From Guadua angustifolia (taxonomy: Eukaryota > Streptophyta > Magnoliopsida > Poales > Poaceae): a stretch of DNA of 64,000 nucleotides. Below the pieces are notes generated by a model. The model was not told where the DNA came from, made no database searches, and saw nothing but the letters and a program-made list of their open reading frames with translations. Position 1 is the stretch's first letter. Every line of letters begins with the position of its first letter. The stretch is taken from positions 51,726,198 to 51,790,197 of the forward strand of contig CM070520.1 in assembly GCA_036346375.1 (NCBI GenBank). The letters are read 5' to 3'. Shown one piece after another: positions 1-13,148 of this stretch. The translations under genes were made by a program, and so were the position numbers.

Positions 1-1361
1 AAAGTTATGGCTATTTTACCGAGTGTTGTCCAATTCTTGTCGCGATTGGTTCAGTCTGTGTTCTTCTGCAGATTAGAGCATCGTAGAGGCCGAATTAGAC
101 TTTTTAATTGCCTAGAAAAAGTTAGGATTTTTCGAGTAGATTGAGAAAATGTATTCATTTATTTGATTTGGAGTTGTAGAACTCAAGTTATGCTCATTTT
201 GGTGTATGCTGTCCAGATCGAGTTAATTTTGCGTTTGTCTGCTGTTCGTCGCAAAACTGAGATTAATCGGTGCGTTTTCCGATCGGTCGGCTATAGAAGA
301 AGTTGTAGAGTTGTCTCTTGCGATCGTTTAAAGCCCAGGTTCATCCTTTTCGGAGTAGCCATTTGGAAGTTACGGCCTTTTCAATGCCGGCTGTCCAGAT
401 TTGCATTTAGGTGGTGGAGGGATGTTTTGGTTTCAATTGTAGATGTGAATATGTAGAGTTGTTTTCTTCTGTCGCTTGTACCGAGTGTGTATGAATTTGA
501 GTTGGATGAATATTGTTTTATTTGCAGGAAGGTTACTGCCGGGAGTGGCCTCGACCACATGCCACTCCATTCTTTAAATCGGTAAAGGCAAGTGCATCGA
601 TTGTTGAATTCTTGCAGTATTGATTGTTTGCCATGCTAGTTGCTATATAAGTTGATAATGCATGATATTGCTTTGTGGGCATCACTAGTATATGTAGGAC
701 TTGTGAATACCCATGAATGAGATTTATGCTTGTGGCTATGAAAGAAGGAAATGAGAGCATGTGAATGGGTTACATTGTATATATTCCCTGATGATGCTCC
801 CTAGAATGATTAGGCTAATGGGAACCTAAAGGATATAAGATGTGAGATATGAAATGGCTCGATTTGTGGTCATAATATACGATTGTGGCGTTTGTGTGAG
901 TGGTGATGATATACGTGACCTTGTGGATATGAACGTTGAGAATGGCTTTTGCATATATGCATTCATGGAAAGTGCATCTTTGGATTGAATGCTTTGTGGG
1001 TTGTTTGTTGGACCCCGTATAATTGCCAAATTGACACATTGCTATATCACACATTCATAAGAGTGCTCACTACTATGATAGGTGAATGTGAATAATGAAG
1101 ATTGTGAGGTTGGATTAATAGAAATAGTTGAATTGCGATCAAGAAAATGGATTATGTCTTTGGTGCGAGTGTTAATAACACATGTGTCCATGTTGATAAG
1201 ACTTGTTGAGAATATGGATATGAGTGTTGAGAAGGTGATTTGAGTGTTGAGAATGATATTTGCATATGTGCATTCATGACAAGTGCATCGAGCCAGGTCG
1301 GTGAGAAAGTCATATGAGTTATATGACTAATCCGGAGTGCTCAGAGATCCTACCCCGTAGT

Positions 1362-1440
1362 CCCATCCACTGGCGTGGATGGGAGCGGTGTTAAGCATAG
1401 GACCTGCTACTGGGTAGCGGGCAAGTCCTGTTTCGGCAGG
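1362..1440. other. Cluster of three adjacent GC-rich hairpins
   Basis: Three inverted repeats follow one another. The first is a perfect 9-bp stem, CCCATCCAC at 1362–1370 pairing with GTGGATGGG at 1375–1383 over TGGC. The second is an 8-bp stem with one G·T pair (1403–1410 with 1414–1421). The third is a 4-bp stem (1427–1430 with 1437–1440). They lie inside the LTR-like region. Function is unknown. Confidence 0.6.
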
Positions 1441-1630
1441 CCCCTTCCACGGGATGGTTGGGTTTGAGGGCACGCATCGACGGGTGGTGCTCGGCAATAC
1501 CGGTATTTGCTAAACAAAGAGGAGATGAGGCATGCATGATGCATCATATGCATGAGAATGGTGAATTATGCATGAGAATGCATCATATGCACGAGAATGG
1601 TGAAATGAGATGAGTATATGAACATGCAAG

Positions 1631-1900
1631 CATTTGCATTGCATTGACAAATGATGAATCATATTTAATGAGTTGATTGCAATGTATGAATATGAGATTC
1701 TTCATTTGTTTGACATATTTGCATTTGCATTGCATTGATGAATCATGAATCATGTTTAATGAGTTGATTGTGATGTATGGATGTGAGATTCTTCTTTGTA
1801 TGGCATATGTGCATCTGTATTGCATTGACGAATATGAATCATGTTTAATAAGTTGATTGTGATGTATGGGTATGAGATTCTTCTTTTGTATGTTTTGTGC
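1631..1900. repeat. Three tandem copies of a ~90-bp unit
   Basis: Three diverged copies start at 1631, 1722 and 1812. Each begins near CATTTGCATTGCATTGA, continues through a GAATCATGTTTAATGAGTTG-like core and ends near GAGATTCTTC. They are internal repeats of the LTR-like region. Confidence 0.8.
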
Positions 1901-2603
1901 ACTTGAGCATGAAAACATAAACGCATTCCATTGCATTGTGTGTTGCAATTGATAAATGGGATTGATGAGAAAGGGAAGAACAGGTTGAGGATTGAGGCGT
2001 GGACTCATCCAGCGATGTATATTGAAGCAGGGGTAAGATTTAGTTATGTTTTCGAGTTAGTTGTGGTAAGTGGAGTTAGTTATTGCTTCTTTTACTGGTT
2101 GATTTCTATTTAGTAAGGACTATATTAAATTCTAGAGTAAAAGTAATTCAGTTGAATTCATTACTTTTTATTATTGTTGCACTTTGCTGAGTCTTGGACT
2201 CACGCTTGTTTACTTCCTGTTCTAGGTACCTTGAAGCTAACTCGTCTGGTTGGGAGTAATATCACGTGCACGACTTTAGTCTTCAACAATTTATTTAACA
2301 AATTCAATAATTCTGGATGTAATTAATGAGGTTGTAATATGTTGTTCGTCGTGTTGGAGGTTCTTAACTTCTATTGGGGGTTTGATTGATTAACTAAGGA
2401 CCTGCTAGAATGTTTCTTCCTATTTTGAGTGATTGATATATTATATGACTGCTATCATACTTTTGTCTGCTGAGTGGATGTCCTCGGTTCTAGAGAGGTC
2501 ATGCCGAAATTTTGTAAATTTCGGTGGCTTAGTTTCTAAGCCGGTCTTAATAGTTTAGAGGATGGATAGCATCCGTGGCACGGATGGGCTATGGGGTGTT
2601 ACA

Positions 2604-3273
2604 AAAACCTTGATGCAGCAAAGCGCAGGTTCAGTGCTGGTATTTGCCTATGTGCTGAGCAAGGGAGCTTACCGCTGATGCTGTATAACCTGTTTAGTGT
2701 AGGTTGTTGGCCCAGGCACCCTCCCTTCTCGGGAAGCAACTCACCCAATAACCTGCTTAGTGTAGGTGCCATCTAATATGACACCAATTATTTAGTTTTG
2801 AATATACACACAGTTTTTTAATCATGGATGATGGGATCGCTTCGTGCTGTAAGCATCTAATGCCCCCCTTGTTATGTCAGATTTTAAATCTGTCAAAAGT
2901 GGGAGGTATTTCTATGCATCACTATATAAAGTTATATAAATATTAAAGTATAAATGAAAGATAGATGATAATTACTTACCTTTTCCCTTGCTTCAAGATT
3001 TGTGCAATTTGTATTAGAAGAGTGATGTATAGAAGCACTGCTCAAAGTGGGGCAAAAAAATTCTATGGCATCAGGTGTCTCGTAGCATCTATAGTATCCC
3101 TCTTGCAACAAGGTCACATGGAATATATTGGGGGGAGAGAGAGAAGATTTAGTTGCTCTGAAATCTGTATTTGCCATATATCTAGCTTTTGCAAGGGATA
3201 CTACAAATCATCTGGTGCTATAGAATTTTTTTTTTCCCAAAGGGGAGGTCCATTAGATGGTAGATATTGACAC
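2604..3273. other. Intergenic sequence, nothing recognised
   Basis: This stretch holds short A/T tracts and a purine-rich patch near 3131. No domain, exon pattern or transposon terminus could be supported. Confidence 0.5.
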
Positions 3274-3276
3274 TTA

Positions 3277-3506
3277 TAGCGTGTTTGGTAGCCCGCATGC
3301 ACGCAGCCAGCCTCGACTCATGCATTGACCGCGTTGCCGACATCGTTTGGTTGCCTGCATCGCTTCCTGCGGGCCTGGCCCATCGCATGCACGCACGGCT
3401 AAATTGCGAGGTAACGCTGCACGCGCGGAGAAGGAGCGCGCGGCCGTTTCCCGCGGGCCAGGCTCGAGCGAGCCGCGCGCTCCGCGCACAGGAACCAAAC
3501 ACGCTA
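3277..3506. mobile_element. Tourist-type MITE (PIF/Harbinger-derived)
   Basis: The 230-bp element has perfect 13-bp terminal inverted repeats, TAGCGTGTTTGGT at the left and ACCAAACACGCTA at the right. It is flanked by the 3-bp duplication TTA (3274–3276 and 3507–3509). TTA duplications with a GTGTTTGGT-type terminus are the Tourist/PIF signature. The interior is strongly GC-rich and has no credible gene. Confidence 0.85.
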
Positions 3507-3509
3507 TTA

Positions 3510-3911
3510 GTCTTTGTTGTCGAGTCTCTGTAACACGTGAGGCCATAACAAGGAAGAATTAAAACGGTGCTCGTGAGTTACAGCGCCACCATTGAGAGTC
3601 TTCTTCCTCCGGCCCTGTGGCTCTTAATCATGAGTATGTGTGTGCGTCCATGTGTTCTTGCTGTGTGTGCCGTGTGTGAGAAACACGGGAGTAGGAGGAA
3701 TCGAGTGAATCGATTCCAATAATTGGAGCTTCAAAATTCTGGAGGGAAATGTGCTGTGTCAATGAGGCTCCACACGAGGTGTGGTGGCTAGATGATTACA
3801 CATCAATATCTAATGTGTGACATGGCGGTTCTCACTGTTCTACGATGATTCGGTGTGGAGCAGATGGCGATAGTGGAGACCATCATTGTAAAAAGAGTTG
3901 GCATGATTAAG
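3510..3911. other. Intergenic sequence, nothing recognised
   Basis: Unique-looking sequence between two transposons, with no exon or domain identified. Confidence 0.5.
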
Positions 3912-4613
3912 CTAATGTTTAGACCTGGGCAATGGACCGTGTTTTTTTAGGGCTGGTCCTCGGCACGATCGGCCCAATGCGGTCTAAAGCATAGCATGGT
4001 AGGGAGGTTCCAATTAGGGGCGCCACTGGCGCAGATATGGACGGATATCGCTCGTCCCGTATCCAATTCCACATTTTTCTCGGAATCAGAGTCAAACATG
4101 GATAATGCCAAATACGAATACGAATGCGGATTATCTCGATCATGAATACGGAGCGAATACATATCAAACCAAGTGTGGATAGTTTCGGTCACAAATATTT
4201 AGTTGAATATCGCACAAAACCATAACTCATATGTGTCGCACATAAAGAATCAATTAGCGTACTATATGTTTAAAAGGTTTGTCTAGTGATCTCCCGGATG
4301 TTATGTTATTAAAAATCACCTAAATTTTTAGCCCTTGGACCAAACCAAATGCATGTAGTGTGTACACATCACCCGAATGTAGGGAGTGTATACACATCAC
4401 CTGGATATTTTTGTCCCAAAAAACATCCAAATCGGGTTGAAGCAATCAATCTCAAAGCAAATCTAACACCCAGGAATTTAGATGATTCTTATGGAGAAAA
4501 CATCCGGGCGAAAGTTATCAAAACCCATGTTTAAAATGCAACTCATTAGGAGTTCAACAAGCAAGTTTGACTACAACAATTAAGCTCAAAAGTATTTTTT
4601 AAAAAAGTTCTTG

Positions 4614-7600
4614 TAACATCCCAAAATTTAATAAAAGTGAAACTCAAATATCAGAGTTAACTTTGATTTACATTTGAATTTATATCATTTTCTATAATTT
4701 CTACATTTAAGGAAAAGAATAACCTAACTAAGGGTTTTGAAAATTCAAATTCCAAAATTTTAATCATAAAAAATTCTGAAAATAATTTATTTAAATCATA
4801 AATAATCTCCAGATCACCTCTAAATAATATTAGATTTTGAATCCATTTCATGTTTAAGAAATATCAAAAGCAGCAGGTTGGAAGGAAAAAAGATGCACTG
4901 TTAGATTTTTAGAACAATCCACATGCATGAACATGCTCTGTAAATTTTATGGCATCATCTGTAGCATCTGAAAACCCTACATAAAATTTTCAAAGATTTA
5001 TAACTTCATTTAATACCTCTATAAAATAAAAAATAGCAAGAATTTTAAAAGGCCAATATAAATGTCAGCATTTTATAAAAATTTACATGTTCGATCATCA
5101 TCTGAAATTTTTTTGAGAGCTGGAGTATTACCTCATAATCATCCAAAAAAATTTCAAATTTTTTTGAATTAATTTGACTGCTCAATTAAATACAAAGAAT
5201 ATTGACTGTAAAAGGAAACCTAAAAATGAAATCTAAGATTTCTAAATTTAGAAAGCGTCTTTCGGGAGAAGCCATTTTCTTTGCGAGAGAAGTGTAAACT
5301 TGGGAGGCCACCTTTCCCATTTCCTCTCCCCCACCTAGTGGGCCCAACCCCACCTGTCAACCTCTCCTTCTCCCTTCGTTTCTCGGGCTCGCCTGCTAGC
5401 CAAAGCTTGAGACAGAGTGCGTGCCCACACCTGGCCAGTGTGCACCCTCGCCCGCTGTGACAACTTCCCGTGCCTAGCTTGCCCTGACAACGGAGGAATC
5501 ACACCACTTAGCCACCATTACTTTGTTGTGGAAAGCATTGACCTCACCGAGCTCTGGCATGGCATAAGGAGTCACCACCCTGGGACTTGCTCCACTTGCC
5601 CATGCTGCCCAAGCCGTTTAATTTCCATCCCGTCCCGCTACTGCTGCTCCTGATTTCACGTGCACACCATCGTTGTCGAAGAATCCTGTTGCCGAGCCCA
5701 TGGTGTCATCTCCTTTGTCCGTCGAGCTCACTCTCAGACCATGCACTTAAACCATTCCCTCATGGCTATAAAAGCTAGGTTGAGGCCGTCCATAGCTTCC
5801 TACACCCCCCTTGAGCTCCACCTACCCTCGATTGCACTTAAGCACCAACCAAACACCACCATTGCTGATGAGCTTTGAGAAAGGGGCAATGCCCAATTAA
5901 GTGATCACTTCATTAGTTGCTCCTCAATTATTGAGCTTGAAGTATCCTCATAGACCCCTAAGTCCTTTACCACCCTCAATTGTAGCTTCAAGAGGCTAAA
6001 ATTTGCCATTGTAGTCACCTTCTTCTTCGAAGCCGGCCACCGTTGTCAGGACTCCTTCGAGCACCTCAGCCACCATAAGGTGCAAAAATGGACCTCCCCA
6101 ACTCCCCTGACACTTTCCCCTATTTTTCAAGCTTAAGCATGCTTGACATTGTTTCCTCTTCACTCGACCATGGTCACTGTCACACCTCCACACCGTCAGC
6201 ACACTCCAGCGATCATTGGCCACCACCTACCAATGTTGTGAGCTCCCTACTCCAACCTCGAGCTAACACGACCATCGCCCAGGAACGAGCAACCTTTGTT
6301 CGCTGTCGGTGAGAACTTGTCCACCCTTCTCTGTTTTGTCTCACTGATAGGTGGGCCCTGGCCGTCAGTATCTATTCCCTCACCCAAGCCATTGCCAGTC
6401 AGGCCCCACCTGTCAGTTCCCCACCAAGATCTAATTAAAACCCAGTTTCGCTAATGAGCCTATGACATGTGGGCTCGAGACGGGTTAAAAACTTCAATTG
6501 AAACGTTATTAAAGTATGAGTCGCTGACATGTGGGTCCCCAATGTTAGTGAATGTGAATTAATTCAGAAAATCGAGAAAGCCTGGAAAAATAGAAAAGGT
6601 GCTTTCCCTGTCGGAAAGCGTATTTTAGCATTTTTCTGGGATTTTCAGAACACACAAACTTCAAATGTCTATAACTTTGCAAATTACTTCCAAATTTAGT
6701 CAAACGAGTTTCTAAATTTTTATAAAATCATGAACTATCGGAAAGCGTATTTTAGCATTTTTTAGGGATTTTCAGAACACACAAACTTCAAATGTCTATA
6801 ACTTTTTCAAATTACCTCCAAATTTAGTTAAACTAGTTTCTAATTTTTTTTATAAAATCACAAACTTCCTAATTCTATGAAAATATTTAAAATTTGGTCT
6901 CTTGTTAAAATTTGAATGAAACCTAGAGTGTGCACTATTTGAAATTTTCACAAACTAACTCCAAATTTGATGAAACAAATTTTAAAAATTTTTAGAGACC
7001 ATAAGAACTCCATTTAAGCAAAAAAAATTGAGTTTGGACTTAGCTGAAATGAACTCCAAATTAAGTTAGTATTCAATACATACAATGTTAAAAAAAGAAT
7101 AACTATTACAAACAAGTTAAAAAATTAATGAAACCGACTCCTAAAAATTAGAGTCACTGTCTTAATAAAAATATTTGAAATTGAATACTAGTTGCACATA
7201 TTATTGGATTATAATGATTATTGCCCTAAGTTGAAATTCAAATAACCATGACTTATATAAATAAAACCTCAAAACTTATGAACCCACTGTCTAAAATACT
7301 ATAAAAACTTGAACCTCTACTGCTATGATTATACTTGAAGTTTGATACTACTGACTTCTTTTGCCTCTTGTTGTGACTTTACATCATACTGCGTTTACAC
7401 ACCGACATTCCAGAATCTACGACAGTCGACACCAGCTCTACTCAAGAATTCAAAGAGCAAGGCAAGCACCCTCTTTGACCATATTAATCTTAATATTTTA
7501 ATTTCTTATATTGTTTTTATTAATCTATGTATGCATGCATTTGCTTTCTTTAAATTGCTATATTGTGGGTACTGGTAAATATAACCTTGAATTTTATGAA

Positions 7601-9065
7601 ACTTCCTTAATAAATATTGTTATGTAAACCTTGATAACCCCAAGTTTGGTTTACACATTATAGAAATGTCAAATAGGTATATTCGATTGTATGTGCAATT
7701 GCTTAGCTATGCTTTAGAATTAGGATGACGAATAGTCTGATATGCTATTGATTTAAAATTTGAAATAATGGACATGTTGAGAATAGTAGTTGTTGGTATT
7801 TTGGGATAAAAATTTTAAAATAAAACTATGGTTTGATGTTGGCTAGATATGGCAATAGCCAGATGTGCATAGGACTTGCGTGTAGTGTAGGGAGAGTGTT
7901 CTCACCAAAGTCAGATTAAAGACCGAATGTAATGTTGCATAATTCAAGACAATTAGAACCAAAAGTGCTAGTATGGGATGGCTGTAACCAATTAAGTTAT
8001 TTAGGGCTAACTTTGCATGTTGGAAGCTAGAATAGTACGAGTTTTCTGGGATGGATTGCTCGTAGAGGCATCCACACAAAAGTGTGGGTAAAGAACATAC
8101 CAAGACAATGGTATACACCTTACTACGGGGAGAAGTGGGACAACGGGGTATATAACTGTTAGTCGTACACTGATTGTACAAATATCTTTTGTCGCCATAA
8201 TAAGGGTTTGTTGTCAGCAGGCTGGTGCAAAGTTAGGTATAAGTAATGTAACAGTTATAAGCTTTTGGCCACACTCCAAAGAAAGTGTAAAATAGAAGCA
8301 AAAAGAGTTGGTCATGTCTTGTAGATAAAGATGTACGCCTTTGCAGAGTATAAAACTTTTTGAAAAACCGTGCTCACAGTTATGAGAGACTTTGTGCATT
8401 AACGCTAGTTAAAATTTTGAATTTACATAAAAATGATCACCTTGGGAATATTGTGGAAAGTTTGTTTCAGATATTATGCCAAGAGATAACAAGGGATTAT
8501 TCGGTACTCACAATCATAGAGGACTCTGAGTTGTTACATTTATGTGTTTCTTAATTTGTTAATTTACATACTTGTCAAAATGTCCTTACAAATTCCGTTT
8601 AAAGTCTACTACTTGATATTTCATGTCTCAATTAGCTTTTTGCAAATATCCATGTTAGCCTCTCTTTGATAAAGTCTGTATTTATTATATATTTATGATA
8701 CAATTCAAGTCTTGTTGAGTACGAAAGTACTCAACCTTGCTCATTACTGATATTCAGTGGACGACGAAGCCGTACCCCCCAAGTTTTGGGGATTATAACG
8801 ACGAGCTTTTCTAGGTTTACTCCTCTTATCAATTGCCCGTAGTATTTTAGGCAAAGGCATATTGCTGGACTTTGTATCTTTTGTTGTACTTTATTTCAGC
8901 CTTTAGGCCTTATTATATGAACTACCTTTCATTAATGTATTATGAACTTATGTATGGATGTGATGACAATGTTGTAAATATGCAAACTAGACATTGATCA
9001 TGGGACTGGTACATTATCCACACGAGGCCTTCTTGGTATTCCACACTAGAAGGGAGGGTCTCGAC
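4614..9065 (+). mobile_element. Long Ty3/gypsy-type LTR, probably solo
   Basis: The segment starts TGTAACATCCCAAAATT and ends GGGTCTCGACA, matching the ends of long grass gypsy LTRs. The 3' part has the familiar block of a GTACTCAACCTTGCTCATT-like stretch followed by an ATTCAGTGGACGACGA-like stretch (near 8720–8766). No gag or pol domain is present inside. I could not find a clean 5-bp target duplication (GTTCT at the left, ATTTC at the right), so exact ends or a solo origin remain uncertain. The several short open frames in this interval look spurious. Confidence 0.55.
6611..6866. repeat. Tandem duplication of a ~127-bp unit
   Basis: A unit starting TCGGAAAGCGTATTTTAGC at 6611 recurs at 6738 with few differences. 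Both copies contain CACACAAACTTCAAATGTC. The duplication lies inside the long LTR-like segment. Confidence 0.85.
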
Positions 9066-9550
9066 AATTTCTTATGTTCAAACATATTTGCCTAAATTGT
9101 TTGAAATTATTCTAAGTTCATTTGCTATTTTTCTTTGCTTATTTGGATTTCCTGTATTTTTAAAAATAAAAAATTAATTTTCATATTGAAAAAGTCTTGT
9201 GGGTCGATTTGTCTCTCTGGTCCACTTTGAAGAAGTGAGATGGTAGTCATATACTTATGGGCCCATGGCTTTATGGGCTTGTCTATTAGACTGATATTCG
9301 GATATCCTAAATAAGTTTAGCGGATACTATCCGGTTAAAATTCCAAATAGCTCCAAATCCAACAAATACTTTCATCTCGAATTCGTTTCCATATCTGACA
9401 AAAACTATTCAGACCTGACTCCGATACCCGGAGAAAAATATAGATATCTAATTTCATGGTCCGAATCAAATCCAAATTTATTCAGATAAATGGTCTAAAA
9501 CTATGTGCTCCGTTGGCACCTTAGTCCCAATGACCAGGTCTACTAATGGT

Positions 9551-11137
9551 GATGGTTGGTGTCGTCTTGGCATGAAGGCGACAATGGTGATGGCAACGTC
9601 TGTCATCTCAAGAGTAGTTGGTCTATGGACCACCTGACCTGAAAGATTTTTGTTCACACTTACAACTGTTTGACCAAGTATAATGCGGAAATGATCATAA
9701 AATTTCCCATTATATGAGAGAATGGCGTATCAGCTCTAAAAGATATCGCGCTGATCGTAAAGCAAACAGGAAGTTGAGATGATCTGTGCAAAACTGTCAG
9801 TAGTAAAAGTATGCGCTTGACGATTGCAGATGTTCTGCCGTAACGGTAGTCTGCCGTTACAGCAGAGGATCCGCGACGGCGTTTGACCTATGCATTTTTG
9901 AAGCTAATTTACACGCTAATTTTCATCCCTCGAAAATGGTGTATCAGTCCCAAAAGAAAATTGCACTGAGCCTAAGGCAGAGGTTTTCTTTGTTTTATGT
10001 AAGCAGCGGTGTTACTCGGACACCTGTGTCTACCAAATTTGTCGAATCGGACGCTTTGAATCTGAGTCGAGTTCCGACACCCATGCCTGATTCCGAGTAG
10101 AATTTCCCATGTCCAAATTTTTTTTTACCGAATCAGACACCCGAATCCGAGTCGTATTCCGACTCACATGTCCATGTCCATATAACCATGGTAAGCAGAG
10201 TAGTTGGGAAGATGAAATCCACAGAACTTTCAATAGTACAAGTATCGCTTGATATACGTAGTTTTCAAGCTACTTTACACGCGTAATTTTCATCCTCATA
10301 ATTTGCGCAAAGTCGGAATCGACTAATACTAATCCTGTGGCCCTGAATTGTTCCAAGTTTTACCACATGAGACGGAGTCGTTTTCACATAAGCACCATGA
10401 GGTAGACGGCATGAATCAGCGATAGCTCTGGTTGGAAACGTGGAAGGTGATCAGAGGGCAAAACGTCCATGTTTCGAGCTTTTTTCTACGCAGAATCTCT
10501 CACCAGTCACACTTTCTTCAGTTCTGGAGTTCAAAGTTGAACTGTTCTTCCTGCATATTGCCAATAATTACTGAGGCAATCCAAGGTCTCATTCTCACAA
10601 GTAACAATACTTGTCAGTTGGTGTCACCGAATGCCAGGAAGGTTAATACCCTCCTAAATAAACTTCCATCTCTACTGCTAATGATCAAAGCTGCAACCTT
10701 TCAGTCATTCGTTCGTTCATTCGTTCATAGGAATCGTCCATGATTCCATATCTCTAGCTCGCTGCACATGATCACAGATCTTGCAACTTCTCGAGGTCTT
10801 AATAAACATAGCAATAGCTATCCCTAAGTAAATATAAACGTACTACTAATTCTTATTCTTGGAAGCAGGTTTGTTAGATGCTCACAAAGGTGACAGTGAT
10901 GGAGATGTGGTTCAATGCCATGCTGATGCTCGCCAGTGTCATCATCCACTTCCTTTCCCGTAAATAGCAACCCCATTTGTGGGTATCATGATTCATTGTG
11001 TCTACCTTTCTTCAGAGCTATCATTAGTTTTCCTTCCTTTCAATAGGAAAGAAAAGATGGATAGATCCTTGAACAAGTCAATCAAGCTCTCTCTGGATCT
11101 CATCAAGCATTCAGCACAGATTGCTCTCTATCATCAT
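9551..11137. other. Intergenic sequence with faint repeats
   Basis: No gene is supported. Around 9830–9880 a palindromic stretch (CTGCCGTAACGG then GTCTGCCGTTAC) precedes AGAGGATCCGCG, and a related phrase recurs near 13875–13915. A possible degraded element containing GAATCCGAGTCG-like phrases lies at about 10005–10200. None has clear ends. Confidence 0.4.
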
Positions 11138-11947
11138 TCATGACATGTGAAGTAGGTAGCTTGCCATTTTGATCCAGATTGTAAAGCGATAGATGGGTCC
11201 ATAAAAAATAGAGTTAGATGTAGTAGGGGCTTTCTCCTTTAGTTTTGGCTTATTTGACTCAGTCTTAGGAGAAAAATGCAGCTTCTTTTTGGAATTAGCT
11301 TCCCTTTGGAATTTCCTTTTTCCATAGCCAACATGGAAAACTTGGTCCTTCTTCTCAGCCTTAAGCCTCTCATCCTCCTGGACACATATAGCGATCAACT
11401 CGCTCATATTCCACTGTTCCTTCTAAATATTATAATTAATCTTGAAAGCATTATACTAAGAAGGGAGGGAGGTCATAATAAAATAGACCAAGAAATCATC
11501 AGAAATGGTCTTGTCCATGCTCTTGAGTTTGGCGGCCATATCAGTTATCATCATGATATGCTCACAAACGCTGCTAGAGTCATCATACTTAGTTGTGAGC
11601 ATCTTCATGATTAAAGTACTAGCATATACTTTTGAGGAGCTCTTCAATTGCTCCTCAACTGAAGCCAAGTACTGCTTAGCATTATCGGATTTAGGGATTG
11701 CTCCCCTTATCCTTACAGATATGGTGCTCTTCATAATTATTAAGGATATGCGGTTAGACCACTCCTACTTTTCTGCTGTTAAGTCATAGAGTTTCTTTTT
11801 CTCAGTGAAACTCTCATCATCAGCAGAAGGAGCTACAGGAGCGTCCTCACGTAAAGCATAATCTAAGTTCATGACTCCAAGGACAATCAAAATCCTCTCC
11901 TTCCAAGAAGGAAAGTTTGTCCCAGTCAGCTGCTCAATTCCGTACAA
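11138..11947 (-). pseudogene. Ty1/copia gag remnant
   Basis: Read on the minus strand, consecutive frames give a typical plant Copia gag. It starts with LTGTNFPSWKERI (the UBN2/Retrotran_gag_2 start), then KYDDSSSVCEHIMMI and LVYFIMTSLPSQY-like segments, and then a basic region with ELIAICVQEDERLK. The frame is broken at least twice (near 11765 and 11410–11460). Gag would package the element RNA in a virus-like particle. No protease, integrase or RT follows, so the element is truncated. It belongs with the primer-binding site at 13135 and LTR at 13149. Confidence 0.75.
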
Positions 11948-13134
11948 GTAAGCGGCAACATTAATGCTATTCTTGGCTGAATCAAAAATAAAATATAATC
12001 AGTAAACATTAGAGAAAATAAATGTCTTATATGAAATTAACCCTACGTTGGTCTGATTAACAACATGCAAATGACAGGAAAAATTTAAAGTACAAATTCA
12101 CATCACCGTTGGGCAGAAACGAAAAAGAACTAAATTATCTTATGAGTGACACATGTTCATAAAAAACGTTGATCAGTATATGATCATGGCCATAACATAA
12201 TCTCAATTTTAAACATTAAACAATAATCTCTAATCAAAACTTCTCGTTGGTTCCATTTTAATTAGAGATAATACTTATAAATAATCATTACATGAAAAAA
12301 TTAATTGCTACATTAAATAATATGCCTAGAAAATTAATCATCAATTTAATCACATCATGAATGCCCAGAAAAAGTAATAATGAACAATATTTATTGCTAA
12401 AATTGAAAGACTGAATAAATACAAAAATAAAGGCCTAAAATACTGAGAGAATTCGGCCCAGAAGACGCAAAATAGGCGGCCCAAGCGCGCTAACAAATTC
12501 TTGAAACACAATGGCTCTGGCACGCAAAGATGACCAAGAGGTCTTGCCCGGCTCATGAGGCGAAAACCTCGACCATCCGATCGATGGATGGGCGGATTCT
12601 CCCCGGGACGAACAAAACCAATGCACACTGGAAAACCTAACCCTAATCTCCATTCGCCTCCTGAAAAATCCGCAACAATGGCGGCGACATGAGCGAGTGG
12701 GAGGTGCACTAGTGGAGTGGTAGCGATGGTGCCTTGTGCGCGTCTGTGGCCAACCGATGCAGCGCCTGACTTGATGAGGCGGGAGACCGGCCAACGTGGC
12801 TGCGAGCAAATCTAAGGCCCGCGGGAGACATGATGCCACACGACTCCTGCGAAAGGGGCCTCAGTCGCCATGCACGCGCGGGCGTATCTTAGGTCCACAA
12901 CGGTGATGGCAAGCACAGATGAGGTAAGTCCTGAAAACCCAACTTAGAACTTAGGATTTGCTTGATTTGGGACAAAACTGAAGATTAGGGTTCGGGAATT
13001 TGGGAATTTGGGTTTGGATGATTCTATTCCCTCCTTCTAAATGCTAAACAAGCCACTAGAACCATAAAACAACCTTTAACCGACAAGAACAAGACCTAAT
13101 CCGGGCTTAACAGGGATCAAGATAGGCTATAATT
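11948..13134 (-). other. Untranslated leader of the truncated Copia element
   Basis: This lies between the primer-binding site (13135) and the gag start (about 11947) on the minus strand. It is AT-rich at 11950–12440 and GC-rich at 12440–12900. The GC-rich part has an open frame on the minus strand but no recognisable domain; it could be captured host sequence. Confidence 0.4.
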
Positions 13135-13146
13135 GCTCTGATACCA
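13135..13146 (-). other. Copia primer-binding site (initiator tRNA-Met)
   Basis: The minus strand reads TGGTATCAGAGC, complementary to the 3' end of initiator tRNA-Met and the standard plant Copia primer-binding site. It sits 2 bp inside the LTR end, which fixes the element's orientation. Confidence 0.85.
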
Positions 13147-13148
13147 AA

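Larger units (their letters stand above)
1..2603 (+). mobile_element. 3' part of a Ty3/gypsy-type LTR
   Basis: No credible coding region lies here. The stretch ends at 2603 in GGGGTGTTACA, the usual terminus of long grass Ty3/gypsy LTRs that begin TGTAACACCC; the matching start would lie left of the window. The AT-rich body, tandem repeats and a GC-rich hairpin cluster fit a long LTR. Orientation + is inferred from the TTACA end. The short open frames in this interval have no recognisable domains. Confidence 0.5.
3920..9542. mobile_element. hAT-like non-autonomous element with a nested insertion
   Basis: The left end reads TAGACCTGGGCAATGG and the right end, read inward, TAGACCTGGTCATTGG, so 14 of 16 bases agree. 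The subterminal regions also resemble each other in inverted orientation (ATTTTTCTC followed by a GGAGTCAG-like stretch). The flanking 8-mers, CTAATGTT (3912–3919) and CTAATGGT (9543–9550), differ at one position, as expected for an aged hAT duplication. No transposase domain is visible. Most of the length is the LTR-like insertion at 4614–9065, which leaves about 1.2 kb of original element. Confidence 0.6.

Noticed and set aside
1340..1480. GC-rich patch considered as a structured RNA gene such as 5S rRNA or tRNA
   Set aside because: It lacks the internal promoter boxes and cloverleaf of a tRNA and does not match 5S rRNA; simple hairpins explain it.
12435..12839. Minus-strand GC-rich frame as a host gene
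   Set aside because: It lies in the leader between a Copia primer-binding site and gag, and the peptide has no recognisable domain.
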